Position numbers and translations under genes: made by a program. From JAEXOD01 sp043805435 (GTDB lineage Bacteria > Bacteroidota > Ignavibacteria > Ignavibacteriales > Melioribacteraceae): a stretch of DNA of 64,000 nucleotides. The stretch's first letter is position 1, and every line of letters starts with the position of its first letter. Shown here in pieces: positions 9,276-17,952 of this stretch. The stretch is taken from assembly GCA_043805435.1 (NCBI GenBank), contig JAZDHY010000103.1, forward strand, positions 31,184 through 95,183, written 5' to 3'. The notes beneath the pieces were generated by a model. That model worked only from the letters and a program-made list of their open reading frames with translations, ran no database searches and was not told where the DNA came from.

Positions 9276-10289
9276 TTAGAAATTTTTAGCCAGTTCTTCT
9301 TGTATATAGGGCAGTGTGAGTAATAATTTTTTTAACTCATCCTTATTTAATCTTGTTGAAGTATGAGAGTTATAATGATTCACGTGGGGATTAGGGATAA
9401 TTCCCTCGTTAAAATACTTTCCGTAATTTAAATCTCTATCATCCGGACTAACTTTGTAATAATCGCCAAGGTCTTCAGCAACCAAACATTCTTCGTCGGT
9501 TAATAAAGATTCGTACAATTTTTCGCCGTGTCTTGTACCAATAATGTTAATATTGCTGTGAGAATTAAACAGTTCGATAATGGCCTCAGCTAAGTCTTTA
9601 ATTGTGGAAGCCGGAGCTTTTTGAATAAATAAATCGCCGGTAGAACCATTTTGGAATGCAAATAAAACCAATTCGACTGCATTTTCAAGAGACATCATAT
9701 ATCTTGTCATATCGGGATTGGTAATTGTAATTGGTTTATTTTCTTTTATTTGTTGAATAAACAAAGGAATTACCGAACCGCGAGATGCCATTACATTTCC
9801 ATATCGTGTACCAATAAAAATGGTTTTATCGCTTAATCTTGCTTTTGCAACATAAAGTTTTTCCATTAAAGCTTTTGAAATACCCATTGCATTGATAGGA
9901 TAGACTGCTTTATCGGTACTTAAGCAAATAACTTTTTTAACACCTACTTTTACAGAAGCATTTAAAACATTTTCAGTACCAATTATATTAGTAAAAGCAG
10001 CTTCCATTGGAAAAAATTCGCACGAAGGTACCTGTTTTAAAGCTGCAGCGTGGAAAACATAATCTACATTATCTAAAGCTCTTTCAATCGATTCGTATGA
10101 TCTTACATCGCCAAGATAATATTTGATTTTATTATTTTTGTAATGGTTCCGCATATCATCCTGCTTCTTTTCGTCACGACTGAATATACGTATCTCTTTT
10201 ATCCCAACATCTTCTTTTAAAAATCGATTTAATACTGCATTACCAAAAGAACCTGTTCCACCGGTAATTAATAAAACCTTATTTTTCAT
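9276..10289 (-). CDS. capE: UDP-GlcNAc 4,6-dehydratase/5-epimerase, FnlA/CapE type
   Basis: 337 residues, a soluble SDR without the membrane part seen in the 179-2116 protein. It has ITGGTGSFGNAV for NADP and an MGISK active site in which Met replaces the usual Tyr, as in CapE and FlaA1. The tail with HGEKLYESLLTDEE is the conserved substrate-lid region of CapE/FnlA. It converts UDP-GlcNAc to the 4-keto-6-deoxy sugar with C5 inversion, the first step towards UDP-L-FucNAc; the next two genes supply the following steps. Within this family a pseudaminic-acid PseB role is possible, but no PseC, PseH, PseG or PseI gene is near. Confidence 0.88.
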   Translation of the reverse strand: MKNKVLLITGGTGSFGNAVLNRFLKEDVGIKEIRIFSRDEKKQDDMRNHYKNNKIKYYLGDVRSYESIERALDNVDYVFHAAALKQVPSCEFFPMEAAFTNIIGTENVLNASVKVGVKKVICLSTDKAVYPINAMGISKALMEKLYVAKARLSDKTIFIGTRYGNVMASRGSVIPLFIQQIKENKPITITNPDMTRYMMSLENAVELVLFAFQNGSTGDLFIQKAPASTIKDLAEAIIELFNSHSNINIIGTRHGEKLYESLLTDEECLVAEDLGDYYKVSPDDRDLNYGKYFNEGIIPNPHVNHYNSHTSTRLNKDELKKLLLTLPYIQEELAKNF

Positions 10290-10388
10290 ATTCTACCATT
10301 ATATTAAATGTTTGGCCAAGTATTAAATTAGCCCCAGTATGTTAATTTATTAAGTCTTGTTAAAATATCGTTTATTTTATATTATTCA

Positions 10389-11693
10389 TTACAAAAAATT
10401 TGTTAAAAACTTTTTTCTAACAACAACCGCATCAAGTGTGTTTTGTGCAAAACTAAAAGCTCGTTTGCCGTATTCTTCTCTAAGTTGTTTGTTTACAATA
10501 ACAGTTTTAATAGTATTTATTTTTTCATCAATTGTCATATTATCGGTTATTGTAATCCCAATATTATTATCGCTAATAAACTTCATTGAAGCCACCTCGG
10601 AGGGTCCAAAACCGATGATGCACTTATTGCTTGCTAAGTATTCGGATATTTTTGTAGAGACTGACAATTTTGTCAATTGCCTGTATTTTTTTTCTTCACT
10701 TTCTACATGAAGGAGTATATCGGAATTGTTAAGCTTTTCTATAACCTTTTCACCAAATAATGAACCACAAAAATATAAAGGATGTTTTGAAAGTTTTTGA
10801 TAAATTTGTTTTGGAGGGATTTCAAATGAATATATCTCAACTTTTATTTTATAATTGGAATCTGCTTCTATCCTTTTGATTAATTCGCCAAATTCTATAA
10901 TTTGTTTCCAACGATTTAAATGTAACCCGCCAATATATGTAATTGTAATATTGTTTGTTTCTTTTTTGTTATCTGTTTTAATATTATATTTATCAATTTC
11001 AATAATATTCATAATAGGGATAAAATCCCTATTAAAAAACAGCCTAAATTCAGAGGCCATCATATCACCAATTACAAAAACGTTTTTGGCAATATTAAAA
11101 GACTTTTTATATGTCTTTATCAGATTATTGCGCTGCGAATTCAATAATATTAGGCTGTTTGCATTATTTAATATATAATCATCTGTTATATAAATATATA
11201 AGGGAATTTTGTATTTGTTGGACAAAAAAACTGCAATATCAAACGAAAATTTATAATTTCCACCCAAAAAAAATACTCCTTCGGGTTTGAAGTTTTTGCA
11301 CCAATTGGAAAATAATGCTGAATTCCATAATTTTGTTTGATAGAGTATATTTCTTAATAAGGTGACAATAAACGGACAATTTTTTAATAATAAGTTTAAA
11401 AATACTGAAATTGTAGATTTTTTGTGATTACTTGTAGAATCCGAAACTTTTTTTTCTATAATTTCACCGCAATTACTTTTTTTTCTCCTGCCAAATAAAA
11501 CTTTAACTATGTCAATATCCGTAACCCTAAAAAAAGATGAAAATTTATCAGATTCGGGTGCTTCGTTATGAAAATAAAACTGGGCAATATTTTCTGACGG
11601 CCAATCCTTAAATAAAGAATATAATGTTTTGCCATTGTTTGTGTGCATTGATAACGCATTATGACTTATTATTAAAATTTTAGGAAATGTCAT
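10389..11693 (-). CDS. Glycosyltransferase, GT4-like
   Basis: 434 residues, no membrane segment. The N-terminus KILIISHNALSMHTNNGKTLYSLF is the acceptor-side Rossmann start of GT-B enzymes. The C-terminal half has ITYIGGLHLNRWKQIIEF and, further on, VSTKISEYLASNKCIIGFGP, the usual GT4 donor-site pattern; the E-x7-E motif is not clear. It probably adds one sugar of the repeat unit on the cytoplasmic side. The specificity cannot be assigned. It lies between a GT2 gene upstream and the capE gene downstream on the same strand. Confidence 0.75.
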   Translation of the reverse strand: MTFPKILIISHNALSMHTNNGKTLYSLFKDWPSENIAQFYFHNEAPESDKFSSFFRVTDIDIVKVLFGRRKKSNCGEIIEKKVSDSTSNHKKSTISVFLNLLLKNCPFIVTLLRNILYQTKLWNSALFSNWCKNFKPEGVFFLGGNYKFSFDIAVFLSNKYKIPLYIYITDDYILNNANSLILLNSQRNNLIKTYKKSFNIAKNVFVIGDMMASEFRLFFNRDFIPIMNIIEIDKYNIKTDNKKETNNITITYIGGLHLNRWKQIIEFGELIKRIEADSNYKIKVEIYSFEIPPKQIYQKLSKHPLYFCGSLFGEKVIEKLNNSDILLHVESEEKKYRQLTKLSVSTKISEYLASNKCIIGFGPSEVASMKFISDNNIGITITDNMTIDEKINTIKTVIVNKQLREEYGKRAFSFAQNTLDAVVVRKKFLTNFL

Positions 11694-11803
11694 ATTTTTA
11701 TAGTTTTATTGAAGTGCAAAATTATATAACTGCTTTATTAACAATATAATTGTGAAATTATTAATATAGTCCAATTTAAAATAGGGAAGCCTAATTTTTT
11801 ATA

Positions 11804-12631
11804 TTACCGGAACATTTTATAAATTGTATATTTAATTAAGTTTAATCTTGCTCGAGTAATTGCAAAATATATTCCAAATCCGATTTTTTGAGAGTAACTA
11901 TTTTTAAAATTTTTATATAAAAATAATAGTCTATTTAAATATTTAATAGGATCATTTTCCGAAACACTCATGCTATTAAGTGCGTTTATTCTGTAAACAC
12001 TTTTTTTTTCATTTAGGTAATAAAAATTTCCTGTTATTGATAATAACAGCTCAAGTGCATAATCGCCGCTATAAATTTTACTAAACCAATTTGGTAAAGG
12101 ATTTGGAATAAACTCCCTTCTGATTAACAAAGAGGCGGTTGGGATGAACCAGCGTTTTAGAAGCAGATGGTTTGTTGTATAATAACCGGTTTTTAATGAT
12201 TTATTAAAACTTTCAACAAGACCAGTATTTACAAAAAAAGTTTCTGCATTATGACAACAAAAAGAAATATCGCTATTGTTTTGCATAAAATCGACCTGTT
12301 TTTGCAATTTATTCGGGTCTGTCCAATAATCATCACCATCGCAAAGGGCAATATATTTGCCGTTACAAGCTTTTAAGGTTGAAATAAAATTTGGCATTGA
12401 ACCAATATTTTTTTCATGTAAAATAAGTCTAAAGCGTCCCGGAAATTTAATATTATAATCTTCCAATATTTTTTTGGTATTATCTTTACTACAGTCTTCA
12501 CCAATAACAATTTCAAAATCAAAGTTAGTCTTTTGGCTTAAAAAACCTTCAATTGCTTGAGAAATATAGGGGGCCTGATTATATGTAATACAAAAAATAC
12601 TAACAAGAAAATTATTGTTTTTTTTATCCAT
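11804..12631 (-). CDS. GT2 family glycosyltransferase
   Basis: 275 residues. The GT-A fold begins with VSIFCITYNQAPYISQAI, continues with FEIVIGEDCSKDNT (UDP-binding Asp), and has CDGDDYWTDP, which contains the DxD metal site. The C-terminal part is short and ends in a basic tail, with no transmembrane helix. It should transfer one sugar to the lipid-linked intermediate. It is 63 bp downstream of the ATP-grasp-HAD fusion gene and 111 bp upstream of the next glycosyltransferase. Donor and acceptor are unknown. Confidence 0.85.
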   Translation of the reverse strand: MDKKNNNFLVSIFCITYNQAPYISQAIEGFLSQKTNFDFEIVIGEDCSKDNTKKILEDYNIKFPGRFRLILHEKNIGSMPNFISTLKACNGKYIALCDGDDYWTDPNKLQKQVDFMQNNSDISFCCHNAETFFVNTGLVESFNKSLKTGYYTTNHLLLKRWFIPTASLLIRREFIPNPLPNWFSKIYSGDYALELLLSITGNFYYLNEKKSVYRINALNSMSVSENDPIKYLNRLLFLYKNFKNSYSQKIGFGIYFAITRARLNLIKYTIYKMFR

Positions 12632-12693
12632 TACAATTGTTTTTTCCGTTTCCTTAAATAAAGTTAAATTAATTATCCTAAAAATTTTTAGTA

Positions 12694-13974
12694 TTATAAT
12701 ACAGCTTCAATCATATCGGGACTGAAAACAGGTATTTTAAAACGGGTAAAAACTTCTTTTCTTTCACTAAACGAATCATCAATAAAAACGGAATCCAAAT
12801 TCTTGATATAATTAATTTTTTTATCGGTTATCCCTAAATGTATAACCTCATTAAAAATATTGCCAATTTTGTATTGTTCTAAATATTCCGCAACATTACC
12901 AATGTGTTTTGTAATTAAAATAATTTGTTTGTTTTTATTAATACAATTATATAAAAAACCAAGCATCTGGGTGTTAACTTTGTTATCAACAATAAGACAG
13001 TCGTCAAGGTCAACATAAACGGTTGAAAAAATAAAATCGGTTTTGTATCTGTTATCAAGTGCTCTATCAAGTTCAATTTGGTAGTCGTTTTCAATAATTT
13101 CCACGTTAATGTTAAAAGCATCAAATATACTAAGCAGCGCAAAATTAATTCCTTTGCATCTGTATAGGGATGATGAACCACCCAATCTATCGGCAATTTC
13201 CATTAATGTAAGCAGGCCGTCATTAGCCCTTTTTAATTGGAAAAACCAGGCTCCTTGTAAATTGATGGAGTTATTAATTTTTTCGGCAATGTTAAAAAAT
13301 TCTTCCGAATTATTTGTTACTAATGTAGTATTAACGCTTATACCGTTGCTTATCCGTTGTCTTAATCGGGGTCCGCAAAAGCGCAATTTATTATGTCTAT
13401 CCGTAAAGCAGTCAATGGTATATTCTTGGCCGGTTAAAAATTCGGAAATTATATAATCTTTAATATTTTTATTTTTAAAAAAATAATCAATATCATCAAA
13501 ACTATTTGCCTTAAAAACTCCTCTTGAACCATATCCTATGTTTGGTTTTATAAATATGGGGAAAGAGTTTATTGTGTTGATGTTATTATACGTTTTAGGT
13601 AAGTTAACTACACCGGTAAGTTTTTGATAGGTTAATTTTTTGGATAAGCATATTTCTGTGGTTTCAATTGGCGAAGCAATTATTTTGCAGCCCAAATCAT
13701 TTTCATGTAATTTTAGCTTCCAAATAACCTTATCCATGGCTGGATAAATGGCATCAATATTATTTGCCTTAACTAATTTTACTAACAAAGGAATAAAATT
13801 TTCATCATCAATATACGGCAAATTGCCAAAATAGTTTTTGTAAATAAATTTTCCGTGGTCATTAACACTACTGGCACCAAATAATTCAATATGGGTCGAA
13901 AATCTTAAAGAACGGTGTATTTCAAGTCCTATTTCACTTCCACAAGGGAAAACAAGAATTTTTAGTTTTTGCAT
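12694..13974 (-). CDS. ATP-grasp ligase fused to a C-terminal HAD-like domain
   Basis: 426 residues in two parts. Residues about 1-310 form an ATP-grasp protein: pre-grasp start ILVFPCGSEIGLEIHRSL, nucleotide-binding stretch FPIFIKPNIGYGSRGVF, and metal-binding LTLMEIADRLGGSSS. Residues about 318-426 are HAD-like: YVDLDDCLI (motif I, with Cys where Thr is usual), ILITKH (motif II) and VFIDDSF (motif IV). The neighbouring genes at 3379 and 4027 encode the same two domains as separate proteins. The gene overlaps the upstream aminotransferase by 13 bp. A role in acylating an amino sugar is inferred, not shown. Confidence 0.8.
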   Translation of the reverse strand: MQKLKILVFPCGSEIGLEIHRSLRFSTHIELFGASSVNDHGKFIYKNYFGNLPYIDDENFIPLLVKLVKANNIDAIYPAMDKVIWKLKLHENDLGCKIIASPIETTEICLSKKLTYQKLTGVVNLPKTYNNINTINSFPIFIKPNIGYGSRGVFKANSFDDIDYFFKNKNIKDYIISEFLTGQEYTIDCFTDRHNKLRFCGPRLRQRISNGISVNTTLVTNNSEEFFNIAEKINNSINLQGAWFFQLKRANDGLLTLMEIADRLGGSSSLYRCKGINFALLSIFDAFNINVEIIENDYQIELDRALDNRYKTDFIFSTVYVDLDDCLIVDNKVNTQMLGFLYNCINKNKQIILITKHIGNVAEYLEQYKIGNIFNEVIHLGITDKKINYIKNLDSVFIDDSFSERKEVFTRFKIPVFSPDMIEAVL

Positions 13975-15086
13975 TGTTTAATTATATTTGTTATCTGCTC
14001 AATATTTTCAATATCAAGTTTGGGATAAATGGGAAGACATATTACTTGACTGCTAATTTTAACCGCATTTGGAATATTGCTTTCTGCTGCCGAAGGAAGT
14101 CCTCTGTAAGCAGGGAACTGACTAATTAAAGGATAAAAATAACGTCTGCCAAAAATATTATATTTTTTAAGTTCTTCATAAACAAAATCGCGTGTTTTAC
14201 CAAATTTGATTTCATCAATAAAAATAGGGAAATATGTATATGTATGCGTAATTTCTTCAAAATCTTCTAAAAAACTTATACCATCAACTTTATGTAATAG
14301 TTCTCTGTATTTTTCTGTTAATAATTTTCTTTTTGCAATATATTCGTCAACGTATTTTAATTGTAATAAACCATACGCAGCTTGCAATTCATTCATTTTA
14401 GCATTAATGCCGGGTTCAATAACAGTTGTTTCACCGGCAAATCCAAAGTTTTTTAAGTAATCAATTCGTTTTTTTGTTTTTTCATCATTGCAAACAATGG
14501 CTCCACCTTCAATTGTATTAAAAACTTTTGTTGCATGAAAACTTAATATTGACAAATCGCCGTAGTTTAATATGCTGTTTTTATTAATTTTAACACCAAA
14601 AGCATGTGCGGCATCATAAATTATTTTTAATCCGTAGGTGTCAGCTAATTCTTTTAATTTTTCAACGTTACAAGGATATCCATATACATGTACCGGCATA
14701 ATGGCAGTTGTTTGTGGTGTAATTGCGGCTTCAACTTTTACCGGATCTAGTCCAAAGGTTGTCGGTTCAATATCTGCAAAAACAGGTTTAATGTTATTCC
14801 ACCATAACGAATGCGTTGTAGCCACAAAACTAAACGGTGTGGTTATAACTTCACCTGTTATTTTTAACGCTTGCAAAGCAGTAATTAGTGCAAGTGTACC
14901 ATTTGAAAATAACGAGATGTGTTTAACACCCAAATACTTTGCCAATTCTTCTTCAAACTGCTGATGAAAAGGGCCGTTATTGGTTAGGATTTTATTATCC
15001 CATATTTTTGATAGATACTCAACAAATTCCTCCAATGGCGGTAATGCGGGTTGAGTTACATAAATTGGTGCGTTTAGTTTATTCAT
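13962..15086 (-). CDS. DegT/DnrJ/EryC1/StrS sugar aminotransferase (second copy)
   Basis: 374 residues. The PLP site has FSNGTLALITALQAL, YDAAHAFGV (Asp facing the PLP nitrogen) and SFHATKVFNTIEGGA with the Schiff-base Lys. This HATKxFNTxEGG form resembles VioA/FdtB/QdtB-type enzymes acting on nucleotide keto-deoxy sugars more than the PglE form at 2215. No dedicated dTDP-glucose dehydratase is in the window, so the keto substrate may come from WbpM/CapE products or from genes elsewhere. It overlaps the flippase gene by 8 bp and the ATP-grasp-HAD fusion by 13 bp, implying coupled translation. Confidence 0.87.
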   Translation of the reverse strand: MNKLNAPIYVTQPALPPLEEFVEYLSKIWDNKILTNNGPFHQQFEEELAKYLGVKHISLFSNGTLALITALQALKITGEVITTPFSFVATTHSLWWNNIKPVFADIEPTTFGLDPVKVEAAITPQTTAIMPVHVYGYPCNVEKLKELADTYGLKIIYDAAHAFGVKINKNSILNYGDLSILSFHATKVFNTIEGGAIVCNDEKTKKRIDYLKNFGFAGETTVIEPGINAKMNELQAAYGLLQLKYVDEYIAKRKLLTEKYRELLHKVDGISFLEDFEEITHTYTYFPIFIDEIKFGKTRDFVYEELKKYNIFGRRYFYPLISQFPAYRGLPSAAESNIPNAVKISSQVICLPIYPKLDIENIEQITNIIKQCKN

Positions 15087-16530
15087 GATTCCTTAAAAAG
15101 ATTTTTTCAAATACTATTTCTTTAATATATACATATTCCGATAGCTTAAACAGTTCGCAAAGTACAAATGTTAAAAATGCTCCCAAACTAATTTGCAAAA
15201 GAAGAATTATTAATTGTGAGGCCTGCAAAAAATAACCGACAAAAAAAACAGCAACACCAATTGTACTTGAAATTAAAAACGAAGGAAGTAAATCTTTTAC
15301 CTGCCCGCCAAATGAATAATTTATAAATTTTCCGCTCCAATAACTATTCAAATAATATGCAATAATTGTATTTATTATCATTGCAATAATCATTGGTTTT
15401 ATACCAAAAAAAACTCCAATTAAAATTGTTGGAACAGCTAAGATTTTTTTAATTATTTCCAGTTTAAGAAACAAATCCGATCGGCCCTGAACTTGAAGCA
15501 TATTTAAATTTAAGGCGTGCAGCGGATAAAACATCCCAACAAAACATAATAATTGTAAATATTCGGCTGCAACTATCCATTTTTCTCCAATTAATACTAT
15601 AATCATCGGTTTTGCAACTGCCGCCATACCAATCATTAGTAAAAACGTAATAAACATTGTGGTTTTTATAAGTTTTTTATATCCGGCGTTTAATAGTAAA
15701 ATATCGTTTTGTACTGAAGATAAAACAGGATAACTAACGCGCGATATAACTCCGGTAATTCCAATTGATGGCAACATTTTAAACTGGTCTGCCCTTGTAT
15801 AATATCCAAGTTGTACTGAAGAAAAATATTTTCCAATTATTAAATAATACACATTTTCAAAAACAGTATTAATTAAACCGCTAACCAAAAGTTTGCTTCC
15901 AAAAGAAAACATTTCAGTAAATGATGTTTTGCTAAAAATAAGACTTGGTTTCCAAGTAGCCCATACCCATAAAAACAAAGAATTAAATCCAAAACGACAT
16001 AAAGTTAAGGCTACCAAACTCCAAACCCCAAAACCATTTAAAGCCATAATTATTGAAACAGTTCCTGAAAGTAAAGAGGAGATAATTGAAATTCTGGTCT
16101 GCTTTTTAAAATCAATATTTTTGGTAAGTATTGTGCTTTGGATAATTCCAATTGCATTAAAAATAAGCCCAATACTTAAAACACGAAGTAATAAGGCAAG
16201 CTCGGGTTCTTGAAAGAAAACACTGATAAAATCGGCACAAAAAAATAAAATTAAATAAACTACAAAACTAATAAACAAATTAAAATAAAAAACCGTTGAA
16301 TAATCGGAATTGGTACAATTTTGTTTTCTTATTAAGGCGTTTCCAAAACCGCTATCAATAAACGATTGTGAAATTGCAATAAAAACAGTTAACATCCCTA
16401 TTAACCCAAATTCTCTTGGCGATAGTAGTCGTGCTAATATAATCCCAAAAATAAATTGAATACCTTGGTTGGCGGTACTATCAATAAAACTCCAAAATAA
16501 TCCATTAATTGTTTTTTGTTTTAACGACAA
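15079..16530 (-). CDS. Wzx/TuaB-type polysaccharide flippase (MOP superfamily)
   Basis: 483 residues, almost entirely hydrophobic, with about 14 predicted helices. The N-terminal stretch with NGLFWSF, LARLLSPREFGLIGML and IDSGFGNALIRK is the signature of the WzxC/TuaB branch of lipopolysaccharide flippases. It would move undecaprenyl-linked oligosaccharide across the inner membrane. It is the first gene of the minus-strand operon, with 848 bp of repeat-rich DNA upstream, so the operon promoter should lie there. No Wzy-like polymerase is found downstream. Confidence 0.9.
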   Translation of the reverse strand: MSLKQKTINGLFWSFIDSTANQGIQFIFGIILARLLSPREFGLIGMLTVFIAISQSFIDSGFGNALIRKQNCTNSDYSTVFYFNLFISFVVYLILFFCADFISVFFQEPELALLLRVLSIGLIFNAIGIIQSTILTKNIDFKKQTRISIISSLLSGTVSIIMALNGFGVWSLVALTLCRFGFNSLFLWVWATWKPSLIFSKTSFTEMFSFGSKLLVSGLINTVFENVYYLIIGKYFSSVQLGYYTRADQFKMLPSIGITGVISRVSYPVLSSVQNDILLLNAGYKKLIKTTMFITFLLMIGMAAVAKPMIIVLIGEKWIVAAEYLQLLCFVGMFYPLHALNLNMLQVQGRSDLFLKLEIIKKILAVPTILIGVFFGIKPMIIAMIINTIIAYYLNSYWSGKFINYSFGGQVKDLLPSFLISSTIGVAVFFVGYFLQASQLIILLLQISLGAFLTFVLCELFKLSEYVYIKEIVFEKIFLRNHE

Positions 16531-16797
16531 ATTGTTCCATTATTCCATTTTGTTTACAGCTTCGCCACGTAACTCACAAAAATGAGTCAAAACTATTGAC
16601 ACTTAAAGGTTATCTGCATCTTTTTATTTATCAAATCTTAATAAGAAAAATACTTTTTTAATATATCAAAAACAACCTCAAAATTAAGGGCATTTAATAA
16701 CAATACCGTTAAGAAATATGGAATTGTTGGCTGATTTTAGGACTTTTATTTTTGTGTATATAACTTAATAGACAATAATGTAATTGGGGAGAAGGTA

Positions 16798-16931
16798 TGC
16801 AGCGTGCTGAAAAAGGTTGACTTTTTTTAGTTAATAAATATGAGATTTTTCAAGATTAGATAGATTGTTTTGTTTTTGTTTTGGTTGATTATTTTTATCC
16901 TTTTCAAGCTAACCTATTTCAGGACGATACA
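16798..16931. mobile_element. Short inverted-repeat element (MITE-like), copy 1
   Basis: About 134 bp. The left end TGCAGCGTGCTGAAAAAGG and the right end, read on the other strand as TGTATCGTCCTGAAATAGG, are imperfect inverted repeats of about 26 bp. The interior is AT-rich with no coding frame and matches copy 3 (17181-17307), including the TTAGTTAATAAATAT and TTATCCTTTTCAAGC stretches. TG...CA ends are a habit of IS3-family elements; that link is only inferred. It looks like a non-autonomous element or a deletion relic. Confidence 0.6.
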
Positions 16932-17063
16932 ATATTCTACTTGGCCGATTCAATTCATAAATACGTGTGCAACCCACTAATGGGGTTGTATTTTCTTTTT
17001 GTTGATTTTTGGCTAATGACATGTAACCCTTAACAGGGGTATTACGGCTTATAAGATACAAAA

Positions 17064-17089
17064 TGTAACGTGCTGAAATAGGTTGACTT
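17064..17089 (+). repeat. Solo terminal repeat of the same element family (copy 2)
   Basis: TGTAACGTGCTGAAATAGG followed by TTGACTT matches the left ends of copies 1 and 3. No partner end of the same copy is seen before copy 3 begins, so this is a truncated relic. Confidence 0.55.
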
Positions 17090-17180
17090 TTTATTTTTTT
17101 TTCGAGTTCGCTTTTTTCAACACAATATAATATTTCAAAAACGAAGTTAAAAACCCTGTAAGGGTTTCATCTCAGTAGCC

Positions 17181-17307
17181 TGTAGCGTCCTGAAATAGGT
17201 TAACTTTTTTTAGTTAATAAATATAAGGTTAGATAGAATTAATGTTTTGTTTTGTTTTGATTGATTATTTCTATCCTTTTCAAGCTAACCTTTTTCAGGA
17301 CGATACA
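17181..17307. mobile_element. Short inverted-repeat element (MITE-like), copy 3
   Basis: 127 bp bounded by TGTAGCGTCCTGAAATAGG on the left and its near-complement ending CAGGACGATACA on the right. It is the best preserved copy of the family, with ends of about 26 bp that differ at only a few positions. No coding frame lies inside. Both complete copies are followed by ATATT. Confidence 0.6.
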
Positions 17308-17378
17308 ATATTAAGTCAAATTGAATGTGTTATTGTTTTACATAACAAAATGTAACTTTTTATTGCAAATGCAGCTTA

Positions 17379-17867
17379 TTAAAGAAGCTGCAAAATATAT
17401 TTTTCTATTGCAGACGGTTTTGTTATTGGTGCAAAACGTTTAATTGGAATACCTGATTTATTTATTAAAAATTTGGTAAAGTGCCATTTAATAGACTGAC
17501 CTAATAACCCGGGTTTTTGGGATTTTAAGTATTTATAAATTGGATGTGTGTTATTGCCATTAACATAAACCTTTGAAAACATGGGAAAAGTAACGCCGTA
17601 ATTTATTAAACAATTTTCCGCAATTTTGTTATTTTCCAGCGGCTCCTGATTTGCAAACTGGTTGCAGGGGAAACCTAAAATTACTAATCCTTTGTCTTTG
17701 TATTTTTTGTATAAGTGTTCCAGTCCGGCGTATTGTGGAGTAAAGCCGCATTTGCTAGCTGTATTTACCATTAAAACAACTTTTCCCTTAAAGCTATCAA
17801 ACTTAACTACTTTGCCTTGCAAATTGGCTGCTGCAAATTTATATATTGAATCTGCCATATTATACAT
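17379..17867 (-). CDS. Glutathione peroxidase family (thiol peroxidase)
   Basis: 162 residues. The peroxidatic residue is an ordinary cysteine, C40 in NTASKCGFTPQY, not selenocysteine. GFPCNQFANQEP supplies the conserved Gln and the second Cys used by thioredoxin-dependent members, and IKWHFTKFLI supplies the Trp and Asn region. No signal peptide, so it is cytoplasmic; it should reduce H2O2 or lipid hydroperoxides, most likely with thioredoxin as donor. The start could be M1 or M4 (MADSIYKF), the latter being the more usual beginning. It is 85 bp from the DUF169 gene and may be transcribed with it. Confidence 0.92.
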   Translation of the reverse strand: MYNMADSIYKFAAANLQGKVVKFDSFKGKVVLMVNTASKCGFTPQYAGLEHLYKKYKDKGLVILGFPCNQFANQEPLENNKIAENCLINYGVTFPMFSKVYVNGNNTHPIYKYLKSQKPGLLGQSIKWHFTKFLINKSGIPIKRFAPITKPSAIEKYILQLL

Positions 17868-17952
17868 CTTGAGTTAATTAATAAATACTGTTTTAATAAT
17901 TAACCGATATACTATAAAATAAATTCAATTTTGGAGTAAAACCAAAAGTGGA

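Larger units (their letters stand above)
16531..17378. other. Gene-free repeat-rich region before the glycan operon
   Basis: No coding frame is convincing in these 848 bp. The half nearest the flippase gene (16531-16790) is plain AT-rich DNA that should hold the glycan operon promoter; I could not pick a clear one. The rest holds two ~130-bp inverted-repeat elements, a solo end of the same element, and three hairpins with arms CAACCC/GGGTTG (16970-16988), an imperfect ACCCT/GGGGT (about 17024-17043) and a perfect AAACCCT-gta-AGGGTTT (17151-17167). Confidence 0.75.

Noticed and set aside
10357..10710. Plus-strand open frame of 117 codons
   Set aside because: It is antisense to the glycosyltransferase at 10389-11693 and shows no family features.
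17379..17867. Selenocysteine glutathione peroxidase
   Set aside because: The peroxidatic codon encodes Cys at position 40; no in-frame TGA.
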